Source: Evansella caseinilytica
Lineage (GTDB): Bacteria > Bacillota > Bacilli > Bacillales > Salisediminibacteriaceae
Direction: 5' to 3'
DNA length: 64,000 nt
Assembly (NCBI RefSeq): GCF_900107275.1
Contig: NZ_FNPI01000009.1
Coordinates: 62,001 to 126,000 of the forward strand
Shown here: positions 43,788 through 52,278 of the stretch, in pieces
How positions within the stretch are numbered: position 1 is the first letter of the stretch
How the letters are laid out: each line of letters begins with the position of its first letter
Program-made: the position numbers and the translations under genes
The notes under the pieces: model-generated
What the model was told of the DNA's origin: nothing
The model's input: the letters and a program-made list of their open reading frames with translations, nothing else
Database searches by the model: none

Positions 43788-44702
43788 ATGAATTATTTTC
43801 GTCGGGGCTTAATTGTTGGCGTTTTTTTCATTGCTCTGTTTATTGGTCTCATCTTCTCTCTTCCTGAAAAGTCCACTGACTCGACCGAGCAGATCAGCCG
43901 CCAAGAATCGAAAACTGCCGGGGAACATGAGCTTCTGCATCGAAGTCAGCGTTTTCTTGCTGTCGATCTCCTCAGAGACGAAATTGCCGATGTGGACGTC
44001 GTTCTGGAAAGATGGCAAAACACCGATCTGGAGGCGCAGCAATGGGGAGAACATGTTGACGGGGTGAAAAATCGGCTGAATACGGAGGAAAAAGTTGTCG
44101 CCTTGACCTTTGATGCCTGTGGCGGACCAAATGGGAACGGATATGACGGGGAACTAATAGACTTTTTAACAGAGGAAAGAATCCCGGCAACGCTGTTTAT
44201 TAATGCCAGATGGATTCAAAATAATCAAGAACGCTTTTTAGCGTTAAGTCGGAATGAGCTGTTTACCATTGCCAATCACGGAACGGATCACATCCCTTTG
44301 TCAATGACCGGCTCCACCGCCTGGGGAATTACCGGGACGAATAATGCTGAGGAAGTAATCGCTGAAGTGATTGTGAATCAAGACCTGATATTCAGCCTGA
44401 CCGGGGAATACCCCACATATTTCCGGTCGGGAACGGCTTTTTATGACGAAATCGCTGTTAAAATTGTGGAGGATTTAGGGCTTACTGTCGTTAACTTTGA
44501 TATCCTTGGCGATGCTGGAGCAACCTTTACCAGCAGCCAAGTGAGGGATGCATTGCTTTCCGCAGAACCAGGATCCATCGCGCTGCTCCACATGAACCAA
44601 CCCACCAGCGGGACAGCCGAAGGGGTTAAAAACGCAATACCGTTGCTGCGGGAACAAGGGTTTACCTTTGTGTCACTGGATGACTATCCATTAACGGAAT
44701 AA
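43788..44702 (+). CDS. Membrane-anchored polysaccharide deacetylase (NodB domain)
   Basis: A 304-residue protein with an N-terminal signal anchor (about 7-25), a linker and a carbohydrate esterase 4 domain. Motif 1 is TFDACGG: the catalytic-base Asp is kept, but the second Asp of the usual TFDD, a metal ligand, is Ala. This change is seen in a recognised TFDAC subgroup. Motif 2 (HGTDHIPLS) and motif 3 (FRSGTAFYDE) are present, with GSIALLHM late in the domain. Likely substrates are peptidoglycan or surface glycans. GGGGGACGG precedes the ATG at 43788. Confidence 0.82.
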   Translation: MNYFRRGLIVGVFFIALFIGLIFSLPEKSTDSTEQISRQESKTAGEHELLHRSQRFLAVDLLRDEIADVDVVLERWQNTDLEAQQWGEHVDGVKNRLNTEEKVVALTFDACGGPNGNGYDGELIDFLTEERIPATLFINARWIQNNQERFLALSRNELFTIANHGTDHIPLSMTGSTAWGITGTNNAEEVIAEVIVNQDLIFSLTGEYPTYFRSGTAFYDEIAVKIVEDLGLTVVNFDILGDAGATFTSSQVRDALLSAEPGSIALLHMNQPTSGTAEGVKNAIPLLREQGFTFVSLDDYPLTE

Positions 44703-45048
44703 ACGCAGGGGCTGTGTCAAAAGCCAAAACTATTAAAATAAATATCAGGGCAGAGGCTTCGCTCATTGCTTCGCGGGTGTCTCAAAAGGGAAAAAACACC
44801 TTTTGAGACACCCCCTTGTCAACCGAATTACTGGTTGCACGACACGGCTCGCTCCCTCCAAGCACCGAAAAAATTGCCTGATTCACGGGCGGTACGTCCC
44901 TGACTAGCGCCGCTGTTTGAACCAGTCGCTTTTTTCCTTTACTCAATGTGTGAAGATGTAGTCCTACGGCAAAAACGGTTTAACAAAAACGTACCGGCTT
45001 GCCTCCGCTCATTGATCAGAGGTGTTCGTTCCCCTTTGAACGATCTTG
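44703..45048. other. Intergenic region with a short family-3 repeat
   Basis: A deleted family-3 repeat lies at 44707-44816. Further on, CGGCTTGCCTCCGCTCATTG followed by TGTTCG...TGAACG (about 44995-45035) looks like another decayed repeat end. No gene. Confidence 0.5.
44707..44816 (+). repeat. Family-3 repeat, internally deleted
   Basis: Left end AGGGGCTGTGTCAAAAGCC, then GAGGCTTCGCTCATTGCTTC (empty nested-element site) and the terminal hairpin GGGTGTCTCAAAAGG / CCTTTTGAGACACCC (44775-44814). The left and right ends are imperfect inverted repeats (GGGGxTGTGTCAAAAG against GGGGGTGTCTCAAAAGG). Confidence 0.75.
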
Positions 45049-45297
45049 TCAATAAGGCATTACCCATACAATTTCTTGAACGCGGATAAAGAAAGACGCT
45101 TCTTTTGTCTGAATGGCAATATGATCCGGTTTCACGTCGGCAAGCTTCCCACGGACACTTCCTTTACTCGTTTCCACTGCCACCGTTCTTCCGAGCATCG
45201 ACTGCAGCACATGTATGAGAAATGGATCATACAACGATACGTATTCCAACTCGCTGTCATCTCTTTCTTGTTGTCCATATGAATATTGATCGTACAT
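45049..45297 (-). CDS. yuzF: YuzF-like DUF2642 protein
   Basis: An 82-residue protein with a Tyr/Gln-rich N terminus and a DUF2642 Sm-like beta domain: LGRTVAVETSKGSVRGKLADV then AIQTKEASFFIRVQEIVWV. DUF2642 proteins are common in Bacillaceae, several being spore-coat-related; function unknown. AAGGAGG lies nine bases before the ATG at 45295-45297, excluding the longer frame. Confidence 0.78.
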   Translation of the reverse strand: MYDQYSYGQQERDDSELEYVSLYDPFLIHVLQSMLGRTVAVETSKGSVRGKLADVKPDHIAIQTKEASFFIRVQEIVWVMPY

Positions 45298-45680
45298 ATC
45301 CAGTTCCCTCCTTTTCGTCTGGACCAATGTCATAGTATGCCCATTCACCCATAACAGTGTGGGCGGATATCCAGCGGCAAAAAGAAAAGGAAGATAGACA
45401 CTATCCATTTTCTGTGTATTATTCCTGTACCCCTCGCGAAAAATAATTGTGCATTCCTCCCTGTAAACCATTCTTCCAGATGGAAGTAATGATCCTGCTC
45501 TCGTATCGAGCAGCGGAATGTCCCTATTTTAAACACGCTTCTTTCATCTATTAACAGGAATTGCCGCTATTTTCTGTCAGATTGATCATTGTTCCGTTTC
45601 TTAAACTTATCTATTATAATGGACTAAAGCAGCATTTTTTTTTTACAAGAGGAGCTCGAAATATCATTAGAGGTGAAATT

Positions 45681-46481
45681 ATGACGAAAAGGAAAAAAAT
45701 ATACTTGCTGACGGGGGGAGCGATCTTTTTAGCTTTATCGATTACCATGCTGGTCTTATATATGAATGATCCTTATACAGAAGTTCCTCAGTCCGCCATC
45801 CCCGAAACGAGCCGGGAACCGCTTGAAGAGGATGTTGCCTCAGCGGCAGGGGATTCAATAAACATTGATTCGGAAGAGGAAGCCGCTGGTCAATCAGCAG
45901 CAGAAGGTAGCAATGAATCGGACGAGGAAGAGCTTCGCAAGGCTGCCCGCGAGGCAATCAACGGCGTGTCATTAAGCAGATCGACCAGCGACCCGAGTGA
46001 GCAAACCTTCTACGAACATTCCTACTTGAATCAATATTATTCAAATATTTTGGGAGAACATCAGATAGAAGAAGAAGCAAACAATGACAGCGCCATGCGG
46101 GAAGAAGCGAAATGGGTCGCAAAAGAATTGGTGGCCTGGATAAACATTGCCGCGGAAAAAACACAATTTGCCTACAGCGAAACAGAATTCCTGGAATACG
46201 TTGAAAACGAGCATTTGCTTCAGGAGGATGATTCAAGAACGATCGCACTGCTCAATGAACTCAAGTCGGACAGCGAATCATTATATATTCGTCATTTAGA
46301 ATTTCAGTATTTAAAATCGTTTATATGGAGTAAAACGCAGGAGCAGCTGAAGCAGGAAAACGAGCAGCGGGACGGAGAAACGGAAGAGGATTATCTTTAC
46401 CGGCTGTACCTCGCTTTCGAGGATGAGGTCATGTCTTCTTTACTGGAATCGTATCCGGAACTGTCGCAAAGTGAAGGGTAG
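45681..46481 (+). CDS. Secreted/membrane-anchored acidic protein, unknown function
   Basis: A 266-residue protein. A basic N terminus and a single membrane segment (about 7-25) are followed by a strongly acidic Glu/Ser/Ala linker (about 35-90). A helical extracellular domain rich in Glu, Tyr and Leu follows (from about 105), without Cys or catalytic motifs. GAGGTG lies a few bases before the ATG at 45681; the upstream open frame has no ribosome binding site. No family was recognised. A TGTCTC-type foldback repeat follows it. Confidence 0.65.
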   Translation: MTKRKKIYLLTGGAIFLALSITMLVLYMNDPYTEVPQSAIPETSREPLEEDVASAAGDSINIDSEEEAAGQSAAEGSNESDEEELRKAAREAINGVSLSRSTSDPSEQTFYEHSYLNQYYSNILGEHQIEEEANNDSAMREEAKWVAKELVAWINIAAEKTQFAYSETEFLEYVENEHLLQEDDSRTIALLNELKSDSESLYIRHLEFQYLKSFIWSKTQEQLKQENEQRDGETEEDYLYRLYLAFEDEVMSSLLESYPELSQSEG

Positions 46482-46485
46482 GAAG

Positions 46486-46640
46486 TGGTTGTCTCGTAGG
46501 ATCAAAAACAGACCTTTTGAGACAACCACGAAGCAATGAGCAGAGTCGCTACTCCTTTTAAAAGCCTTGAGATGAGTGGTTTTTTTCCTCTCAAGGCGAG
46601 TAAGCGAACGAAGCCATTGCCGCCTCTATTTAGGCTTATA
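46486..46640 (+). repeat. Foldback repeat of the GAAGCAATGAG superfamily
   Basis: GTGGTTGTCTCGTAGG / CCTTTTGAGACAACCAC outer hairpin, then GAAGCAATGAGCAGAG, an inner hairpin GCCTTGAGATGAG...CTCAAGGC, and GAAGCCATTGCC. It has the same order of parts as family 1, but the outer arms are TGTCTC-type and the inner hairpin is different. Confidence 0.6.
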
Positions 46641-46657
46641 AGAGACGCTCCCTTTTC

Positions 46658-47296
46658 TTAAGGGTGAACGTAATCGGCAAAATTCACTTTGAAGCGCAAA
46701 TGGCGATTGGCGTTGAGCGGATCGCTCACCTTCAGGTTACCGCCGGCATCCAGCGGCAAGTCAGACACCCTGAAGTAGGCCACTTTTTCACTGCCGTTTC
46801 CCCTTGTCTCTTCATAAACCGGCTGCACCGCCTCCTCTCCCTCCTCGAAGGAAATAGTGTATACATACCCCTGATTATTACGAAAACGGACAATAAACGG
46901 TAGAAATTCATCCATTAAATCATTACTTGCCTCGGAAATGGAAATCACTCGGTTAAATTGGTCATACGTCTCCCGCGCCTTGTTTAAAATCGATAAATAA
47001 GGGGACTCAATATAAGCCAGAATCACATCATCAGCTAAATCGCCTTCCTCTTGCCTCACCGGCAGTAAAAAATTCTCAATTGTATCCAGGGAAGCTACTC
47101 CTTTTTTGATGGCAGAACGAATTCCATCCTCATCAAGATAATAAAGATAGTCCTCGTTATCAAACGAGTAAGTTAACGGCGACTCCTCTTGTTCCTGCCC
47201 TAGTGTGAAGCCGATATTTAACTGATTGAGAAGCAAAAACGTACTAATGAGGACGACGCACATGATGGAAGTTATTATCAGCATTTTTTTCAGCAT
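46658..47296 (-). CDS. Membrane-anchored protein, unknown function
   Basis: A 212-residue protein with one N-terminal hydrophobic segment (about 3-24) and an acidic extracytoplasmic domain. That domain mixes helix (ILNKARETYDQFNRVI) and strand (FIVRFRNNQGYVYTISFEEGE). No Cys, metal or catalytic motif and no recognised family. AAGGAATG precedes the ATG. It converges with the acidic protein at 45681-46481 across a foldback repeat. Confidence 0.62.
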   Translation of the reverse strand: MLKKMLIITSIMCVVLISTFLLLNQLNIGFTLGQEQEESPLTYSFDNEDYLYYLDEDGIRSAIKKGVASLDTIENFLLPVRQEEGDLADDVILAYIESPYLSILNKARETYDQFNRVISISEASNDLMDEFLPFIVRFRNNQGYVYTISFEEGEEAVQPVYEETRGNGSEKVAYFRVSDLPLDAGGNLKVSDPLNANRHLRFKVNFADYVHP

Positions 47297-47780
47297 CTCA
47301 GCATTCCTTCCTTATTTACTCATAGCAGAACATAACGAAAAGATTTGCAGGCAAATGTTTCCCGGACCTGTTGAACATCCTCTATTATACATTTTTCGAC
47401 GTAAATCGTCCTGTGCCTTTTAACCAAATAATTGTCAACGTGATTCTTTTATCGTGTGAGCGACCGTTAGGAATAGCGTAGCAAATAAAGTTTTGCATGA
47501 AAAAAGGCCAGATGATTACCTGCAATATTGGTTGATGATCAGCTAGTGAAAGTCAGTAGCTTTCCTTCAAATGAAGAGTTTGCAGCATTGTTCGATGTAA
47601 ACCGGAGGACTTAACCGAGAAGCCTTCTATATTAAAAAGGAGGTGTCTCAAAAGGGTGTTTTTTCCCTTTTGAGACACCTCCGAAAACAATCTTCTTTTG
47701 TCTCGCCAGGATTGGTTTCACCGATTTCCAAATGTAGATTGTTCCCCTTCCTGCTCCGTTCCCGTATAATCCATGATTTT
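47297..47780. other. Intergenic region with repeat end and hairpin
   Basis: A family-2 end remnant (GTTTCCCGGACCTGTTGAAC and CATCC) lies at about 47357-47382, and a very strong hairpin at 47639-47682. The rest (about 47400-47640) holds nothing recognised. Confidence 0.45.
47639..47682. terminator. Perfect 18-bp TGTCTC hairpin downstream of the CsoR-like gene
   Basis: Perfect arms GGAGGTGTCTCAAAAGGG and CCCTTTTGAGACACCTCC (47639-47656, 47665-47682) with an 8-base T-rich loop. It is about 100 bases after the stop of the minus-strand repressor gene. The sequence is the same as the terminal hairpin of family 3. Confidence 0.6.
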
Positions 47781-48044
47781 TTATCTGCTTTTAACGAGCA
47801 TCTGAACCGCTTCTTCAATTACTTTATCCCGTTCCGCTTCAGTTTCCACTTCTTTCCGCAAACAAACCTCCAAATTTTTCGCTACGATATAAGCTGTTGC
47901 CCGATCGACTGCCGACCGAATCGCCGTCATTTGCGTGATGATATCTTTACAATCTTTTTCTTCCTCCATCATCCGCAGGACACCGCGTACTTGGCCTTCG
48001 ACACGTTTCAAACGATTTTTCATTTCAGCTGAGTATTCCGCCAT
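47781..48044 (-). CDS. CsoR/CstR-family repressor (DUF156)
   Basis: An 87-residue all-helical repressor. RLKRVEGQVRGVLRMMEE is the family signature. Cys lies in EKDCKDII and a second in KNLEVCL. In copper-sensing CsoR a His sits four residues before the second Cys; here it is Asn. This argues against copper sensing and for a thiol/persulfide-sensing (CstR-like) or related role; this is inference. AGGAGG precedes the ATG at 48042-48044. Its promoter holds a matching operator between -35 and -10. No target gene is adjacent. Confidence 0.82.
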   Translation of the reverse strand: MAEYSAEMKNRLKRVEGQVRGVLRMMEEEKDCKDIITQMTAIRSAVDRATAYIVAKNLEVCLRKEVETEAERDKVIEEAVQMLVKSR

Positions 48045-48093
48045 CTTAACACCTCCTAAACCTATCTGGTTCCAGTGTTTAATTGATATGAAT

Positions 48094-48122
48094 AGTATAT
48101 ACCCTCTTAGGTATGAGGTCAA
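48094..48122 (-). promoter_or_regulatory. Promoter and CsoR-type operator of the repressor gene
   Basis: On the minus strand TTGACC (48122-48117), a 17-bp spacer and TATACT (48099-48094). The spacer contains ATACC-N6-GGTAT (48099-48114), the GC-flanked inverted repeat expected for CsoR/CstR proteins, so binding would block RNA polymerase. Confidence 0.72.
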
Positions 48123-48317
48123 GCTCATTATTCCGATAAGAATAATAACATAAACTTGAAAGACAGCATTTAAGCGCAGGATGATGCTTACGGTTCAAAA
48201 GCAAGTCGCAAACAGTCTTTGGCGAAGCCTTTCCGTTTATCCAACATCCGCGAAACTGTATTTCTCAGAGAGAAAGACAAGATGAATGAGAATTGCTTCT
48301 AAAGAACGCAGTAACCG

Positions 48318-49262
48318 CTAATACCCCTCTTCGTTCAAAACCTCCAGCAGGAGATCCGGGCGATCGGTGACAATGCCATCTGCGCCTAATTTCAGGAGCT
48401 CTCGCATTGTCTCTTTATCGTTAATTGTCCAATAATGAACATCCATGCCAAGACGTTTGGCACCCCGGAGCAGTTTTTTATCCTTTAAATTAAATCTGCC
48501 TTCCTCCGTCGGTATCTGGATAGCATCCACGCTTGGACGATACAGGCCGTTTAAAAATAATTTATGGTATATGACGAATTTCCTTATTTCCTCTCTTCCG
48601 CCGCTCACCGCTGTTTTTCCTTCTGAAACCTGCATATAGGAATCAATCATTTCCTGATCGAAGGAAGCGATTAACACTCGCTCGTGCATACGATATGTTT
48701 CAATCAACTCCCAGAATTTCTCAATCATAGGCTGATATAATTTCGGATCATTTGTTGCTTTCAATTCAATGACCATTTTCATTTCATTGAATTCCGCAAA
48801 TATTTCCTCCACCGCCGGTATTGTAATTCCTGCTCCGCGATAGCTGTATTCCCCGTGCAAATCCTGAAAAGAATAACCGGCATCCAACGATTTTATTTCC
48901 GCCAGCGTCAACTCGTTGACACGGCCGTTACCATCCGTCGTTCTGTCCACCGTGGCATCGTGGATGGCAACGAGATGACCGTCCTTCGTCATGTGAACAT
49001 CAAATTCAAGGACATCCGCTCCAAGCTCACGCGCTTGTTCAAATGCCGCCAATGTATTGGAAGGCGCCAGGTGCTCTCCACCCTGATGAGCGATGACAAG
49101 CGGACGTTCATTGTCAAAAAACGGATGATCCGGCCGTTGCGGTACAGGCAGCAAATACACCATCCCCCAGACAACGAGAATCACTCCTGTAAGAATGGCT
49201 AGCTTGCGCAATGCTTTTTTCTTCTTTGGCCGCTGCGTTAAATTGACAACCGAAACTCGCAT
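48318..49262 (-). CDS. Glycerophosphodiester phosphodiesterase family protein
   Basis: A 314-residue GDPD with a basic N terminus and a membrane segment (about 21-42), so probably anchored outside the membrane. The catalytic His is in IAHQGGEHLAPSNT; metal ligands lie in EFDVHMTKDG, with IHD and a later Glu in VIELK. The C-terminal YWTINDKETM and GIVTDRPDLL are typical. It hydrolyses glycerophosphodiesters, possibly teichoic acid or lipid headgroups. GGAGG lies nine bases before the ATG. Confidence 0.87.
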   Translation of the reverse strand: MRVSVVNLTQRPKKKKALRKLAILTGVILVVWGMVYLLPVPQRPDHPFFDNERPLVIAHQGGEHLAPSNTLAAFEQARELGADVLEFDVHMTKDGHLVAIHDATVDRTTDGNGRVNELTLAEIKSLDAGYSFQDLHGEYSYRGAGITIPAVEEIFAEFNEMKMVIELKATNDPKLYQPMIEKFWELIETYRMHERVLIASFDQEMIDSYMQVSEGKTAVSGGREEIRKFVIYHKLFLNGLYRPSVDAIQIPTEEGRFNLKDKKLLRGAKRLGMDVHYWTINDKETMRELLKLGADGIVTDRPDLLLEVLNEEGY

Positions 49263-49402
49263 AGTCTGAAGCCTCCATATTATTTATTGGACAATCTTCA
49301 ATGATACATATGAAGCAATTCAACATTTATGCCTGAAAACGCTCCAACTTCGGCAGGAGCGAATTTACCGCACAGCATTAGTTTTATGTTAAGCGCAGCA
49401 AC

Positions 49403-49447
49403 GATAAAAAAACTCCCTGGAAACAGCAACAGCTGTAACCAAGGAGT
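49403..49447 (-). terminator. Terminator of the hydrolase-Mur ligase-ddl operon
   Basis: On the minus strand ACTCCTTGGTTACAGC and GCTGTTTCCAGGGAGT form a long stem with small internal mismatches, followed by TTTTTTT and ATCG. It lies about 60 bases after the ddl stop. Confidence 0.8.
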
Positions 49448-49506
49448 GAACCATTCTGTATAAGAGGAAGCTCAAAAAGGGCGGGAAACACAGTGCTTGC
49501 GCTCCT

Positions 49507-50697
49507 CTATTTTTTTGCCCCTTTGCCGCCGCTCAACTTACCGAGGGAAAACAGGTTGGAATCGATGGAAAACATCAGACTTTCCCGCTCCCGAGCGCGC
49601 TTCAGGGCAAGCTGGATTAAATCGTCCGCCAGTTGTTGATAAGGCTTGCCCGTCGGTTCCCACAAATAGAAGGACAACGATCCTGGAATCGTATTTATTT
49701 CATTAATGTAAACCTTGTTTGTGTCATTGTCGATCAGAAAATCGATCCGCGACACACCGCTACAGCCTAAAACTTGAAACGCCTTCACGGCGATTTCCTG
49801 GACTTCTTTCGTTTTATCGCCACCGATCTCTGCCGGAATGATCCGGTTCGTCGATTCCATGCCTTTGCTCGCACCGCCGCTTTTTCCAGATCCGCCGGCA
49901 TATTTGTCTTCATATGATAAAATCTCATCATTTCCTAAAACTTGCTCACAGACAGAAGCGTCCGCCGACTCATAATCACCTAAAACAGAACAATTCACCT
50001 CGGTCATGTTCTGAACCATTTTTTCCACGACAATTTTTGCCGCGAAGGTGGATGCCAACTCAATCGCTTCTTCCAGCTCATCGAGATTCGCCGCTTTGCT
50101 GATGCCGACGCTGGAACCGAGATTGGCAGGCTTGACAATGACCGGATAGCCGAGGCTGTCTTCGATTTTTTTCACCCATGCCTCCTGATCATGATTCCAT
50201 TGAGAGGAATAAAACCAGACATAGTCCAGTACAGGTATACCGGCTTCACGGTAAACATGCTTCATGATCACCTTATCCATTCCGGTGCTGGAGGATAAAA
50301 CGTCACAGCCGACATACGGCAGTCCCAAGAGCTCTAAATAGCCCTGAAGTACTCCGTCTTCCCCAAACGTTCCGTGAATGACCGGAAAGGCGACATCAAT
50401 TTCGTTTATATAGGCCTTGCCAAATTTCGGCCGCGGCTCTTTGTTTACGATCACTTGATTGCCGTTCCGCGTCAGCTGAATTTTCTGTGACTTGCCGAGG
50501 AGCGCCGACAGATTTTTGTATTCCTCAATATCGAGCATCGCATCGCCTGTATACCATGTCCCATCCTTTGAAATATAGAGGGGAATAATCTCGTATTTTT
50601 CCTTATCCATATTTTGGATTGCTTGTAATGCGGAGATGACGGATACTTCATGTTCCACCGACATACCGCCATAAATAACCGCTACTCTCGTTTTCAT
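49507..50697 (-). CDS. ddl: D-alanine--D-alanine ligase family protein
   Basis: A 396-residue ATP-grasp ligase. The N-terminal YGGMSVEHEVS, VIHGTFGEDGVLQGYLELLG, the KPANLGSSVGI loop, YEDKYAGGSG and the metal site NEINTIPGS are all intact, so dipeptide (or depsipeptide) formation is expected. A short C-terminal extension (FSLGKLSGGKGAKK) is present. It is the last gene of a tight operon, 12 bases after a membrane Mur ligase, rather than beside a standard murF. Whether D-Ala-D-Ala or another product is made cannot be read directly. Confidence 0.9.
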   Translation of the reverse strand: MKTRVAVIYGGMSVEHEVSVISALQAIQNMDKEKYEIIPLYISKDGTWYTGDAMLDIEEYKNLSALLGKSQKIQLTRNGNQVIVNKEPRPKFGKAYINEIDVAFPVIHGTFGEDGVLQGYLELLGLPYVGCDVLSSSTGMDKVIMKHVYREAGIPVLDYVWFYSSQWNHDQEAWVKKIEDSLGYPVIVKPANLGSSVGISKAANLDELEEAIELASTFAAKIVVEKMVQNMTEVNCSVLGDYESADASVCEQVLGNDEILSYEDKYAGGSGKSGGASKGMESTNRIIPAEIGGDKTKEVQEIAVKAFQVLGCSGVSRIDFLIDNDTNKVYINEINTIPGSLSFYLWEPTGKPYQQLADDLIQLALKRARERESLMFSIDSNLFSLGKLSGGKGAKK

Positions 50698-50709
50698 AGA
50701 GACACCTTC

Positions 50710-52278
50710 CTATTCGTTAAAAGTATCCGGCAAATCATTTTCCAGCAGAACGATCGTTTTCTCCTTCGCCACCTGATGCATATGAGAAATCGCATCATTT
50801 AAATGCTCTGCCACATAATACTGTGCTTCAGGATAGTTCACTTCCTTCAAACCGTCCTGCAGCGGCTTTGTCTGCCGTTTTCCTACTAAAATAATATAAT
50901 CACATTTTGCAGCAGCGTACATTGCCCACTCTTTGTTGAGTTCATACTCCTTTTCGCCAAGCTCAATCATTCCTGGTGTTACGAGCATCTTGAAGCCGTC
51001 CATACTTCCAAGGACATCGACGGCCATTTTCGAACCGACAGGGTTGGAATTAAAGCTGTCATCGATGATCGTAATCTTTCCGGAAGTACGCTTTAGCTCA
51101 AGGCGGTGAGGGACAGCTTCCAGATTGCGGATCGGCTTGATCATTTCCTGCAGCGTCATCCCCATTTCCAAAGCGATGGCGATTCCGGCGAGAATATTGT
51201 ACACGTTATGCTCACCAAGCAGCTTCGTCCGGAAAGTCTGCATCTCTCCCGTCTTCAACACAACGGTAAAGTCCATTCCTTTGTTGCTGTAGGAGATATC
51301 CTTCGCCCGGATATCCGCCTCCTCCGCTTTCATACCGTAGTACACTTTTCGGCATGGATTTTTCGGTTGATACGACATAATGTTTTCGTCATCCATGTTT
51401 AATACACCGACGCCGTTCTCGGGCAATGTTTCAATAATCTCATGCTTCGTTTTTTGAATGTTTTCAAGGGATTTAAAGGTTTCCAAATGCTGCTCCCCGA
51501 CGGCGGTGAGCACGCCGTAATCCTGCTCTGCCAGCTCGCAGATTTCTTTGATATCCCCGGTTTGCTTCGCGCCCATTTCGGCGATAAAAATTTCATGATA
51601 CGGCTTCAATTGTTCCCGAACAGTCCGGGTAACTCCGAGCTTTGTATTATAGCTTTCCGGCGTCATCAGCACGTTAAACTTGGAAACGAGAATCGCATGC
51701 ATGAAGTGCTTGACACTCGTTTTTCCAAAGCTGCCGGTGATACCAATGACCTTTAAATTTTTGGAAGCACGAAGGCGTTTTTTCGCATCACTAAAATAAT
51801 ATTCGTTAATTTGCTTTTCAATGGGCAGGTTGATGGTGTTGGCTAACAGCAGCACATAATAACCCATAACCAGTGATATCGCAAGCAGGGCGATGCTGTA
51901 TGCATCCGGCAAAAAGAACGCGACGGCTCCGAGAATGCCGTAAACAATGAACGTCGTTACCAGCAAGCGTTTTACCCTTGCCGTATACACAAGCTTCTTT
52001 TTTTCCGTCGTTTTTCCGCGGATCAAAAAAAGCACGATAAATGTGAAGACCGCTGAAAGCAACGTCAAATAGGCATTGCCGATAAAACTTAATAGGACGG
52101 GGACAGCCAATAAGGTGTCACGCTTTTGAAAAACTTTTGTACGATTGCGGGAAATCCATAGCAAATACCGTTCGTTTCGGTAAGAGTTAAGCTGGAGCAT
52201 ATGCACGCTTTTTATCATCTTTGCCGCTACCGGCAACATCCAGATCAAAATCATGATTATCTTCATCATCGTTATCAT
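50710..52278 (-). CDS. Membrane-embedded Mur ligase family protein (MurF-like)
   Basis: A 522-residue fusion of an N-terminal membrane region and a Mur ligase core. Hydrophobic segments occur at about 5-20, 55-85 and 105-145. The ATP-binding loop GITGSFGKTS follows at about 178-187, then EMGAKQTGDI, the C-terminal EAVPHRLEL and the DDSFNSNP motif, as in MurF. It lacks the usual soluble MurF N-terminal UDP-substrate domain, so it may act on a membrane-bound acceptor (inference). The start overlaps the hydrolase stop (ATGA), and ddl follows after 12 bases. Confidence 0.85.
   Translation of the reverse strand: MITMMKIIMILIWMLPVAAKMIKSVHMLQLNSYRNERYLLWISRNRTKVFQKRDTLLAVPVLLSFIGNAYLTLLSAVFTFIVLFLIRGKTTEKKKLVYTARVKRLLVTTFIVYGILGAVAFFLPDAYSIALLAISLVMGYYVLLLANTINLPIEKQINEYYFSDAKKRLRASKNLKVIGITGSFGKTSVKHFMHAILVSKFNVLMTPESYNTKLGVTRTVREQLKPYHEIFIAEMGAKQTGDIKEICELAEQDYGVLTAVGEQHLETFKSLENIQKTKHEIIETLPENGVGVLNMDDENIMSYQPKNPCRKVYYGMKAEEADIRAKDISYSNKGMDFTVVLKTGEMQTFRTKLLGEHNVYNILAGIAIALEMGMTLQEMIKPIRNLEAVPHRLELKRTSGKITIIDDSFNSNPVGSKMAVDVLGSMDGFKMLVTPGMIELGEKEYELNKEWAMYAAAKCDYIILVGKRQTKPLQDGLKEVNYPEAQYYVAEHLNDAISHMHQVAKEKTIVLLENDLPDTFNE

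Noticed and set aside
47781-48128. Longer start for the CsoR-like repressor (115 residues)
   Set aside because: The extra 28 residues would be encoded by the promoter and operator region; the internal ATG has AGGAGG.
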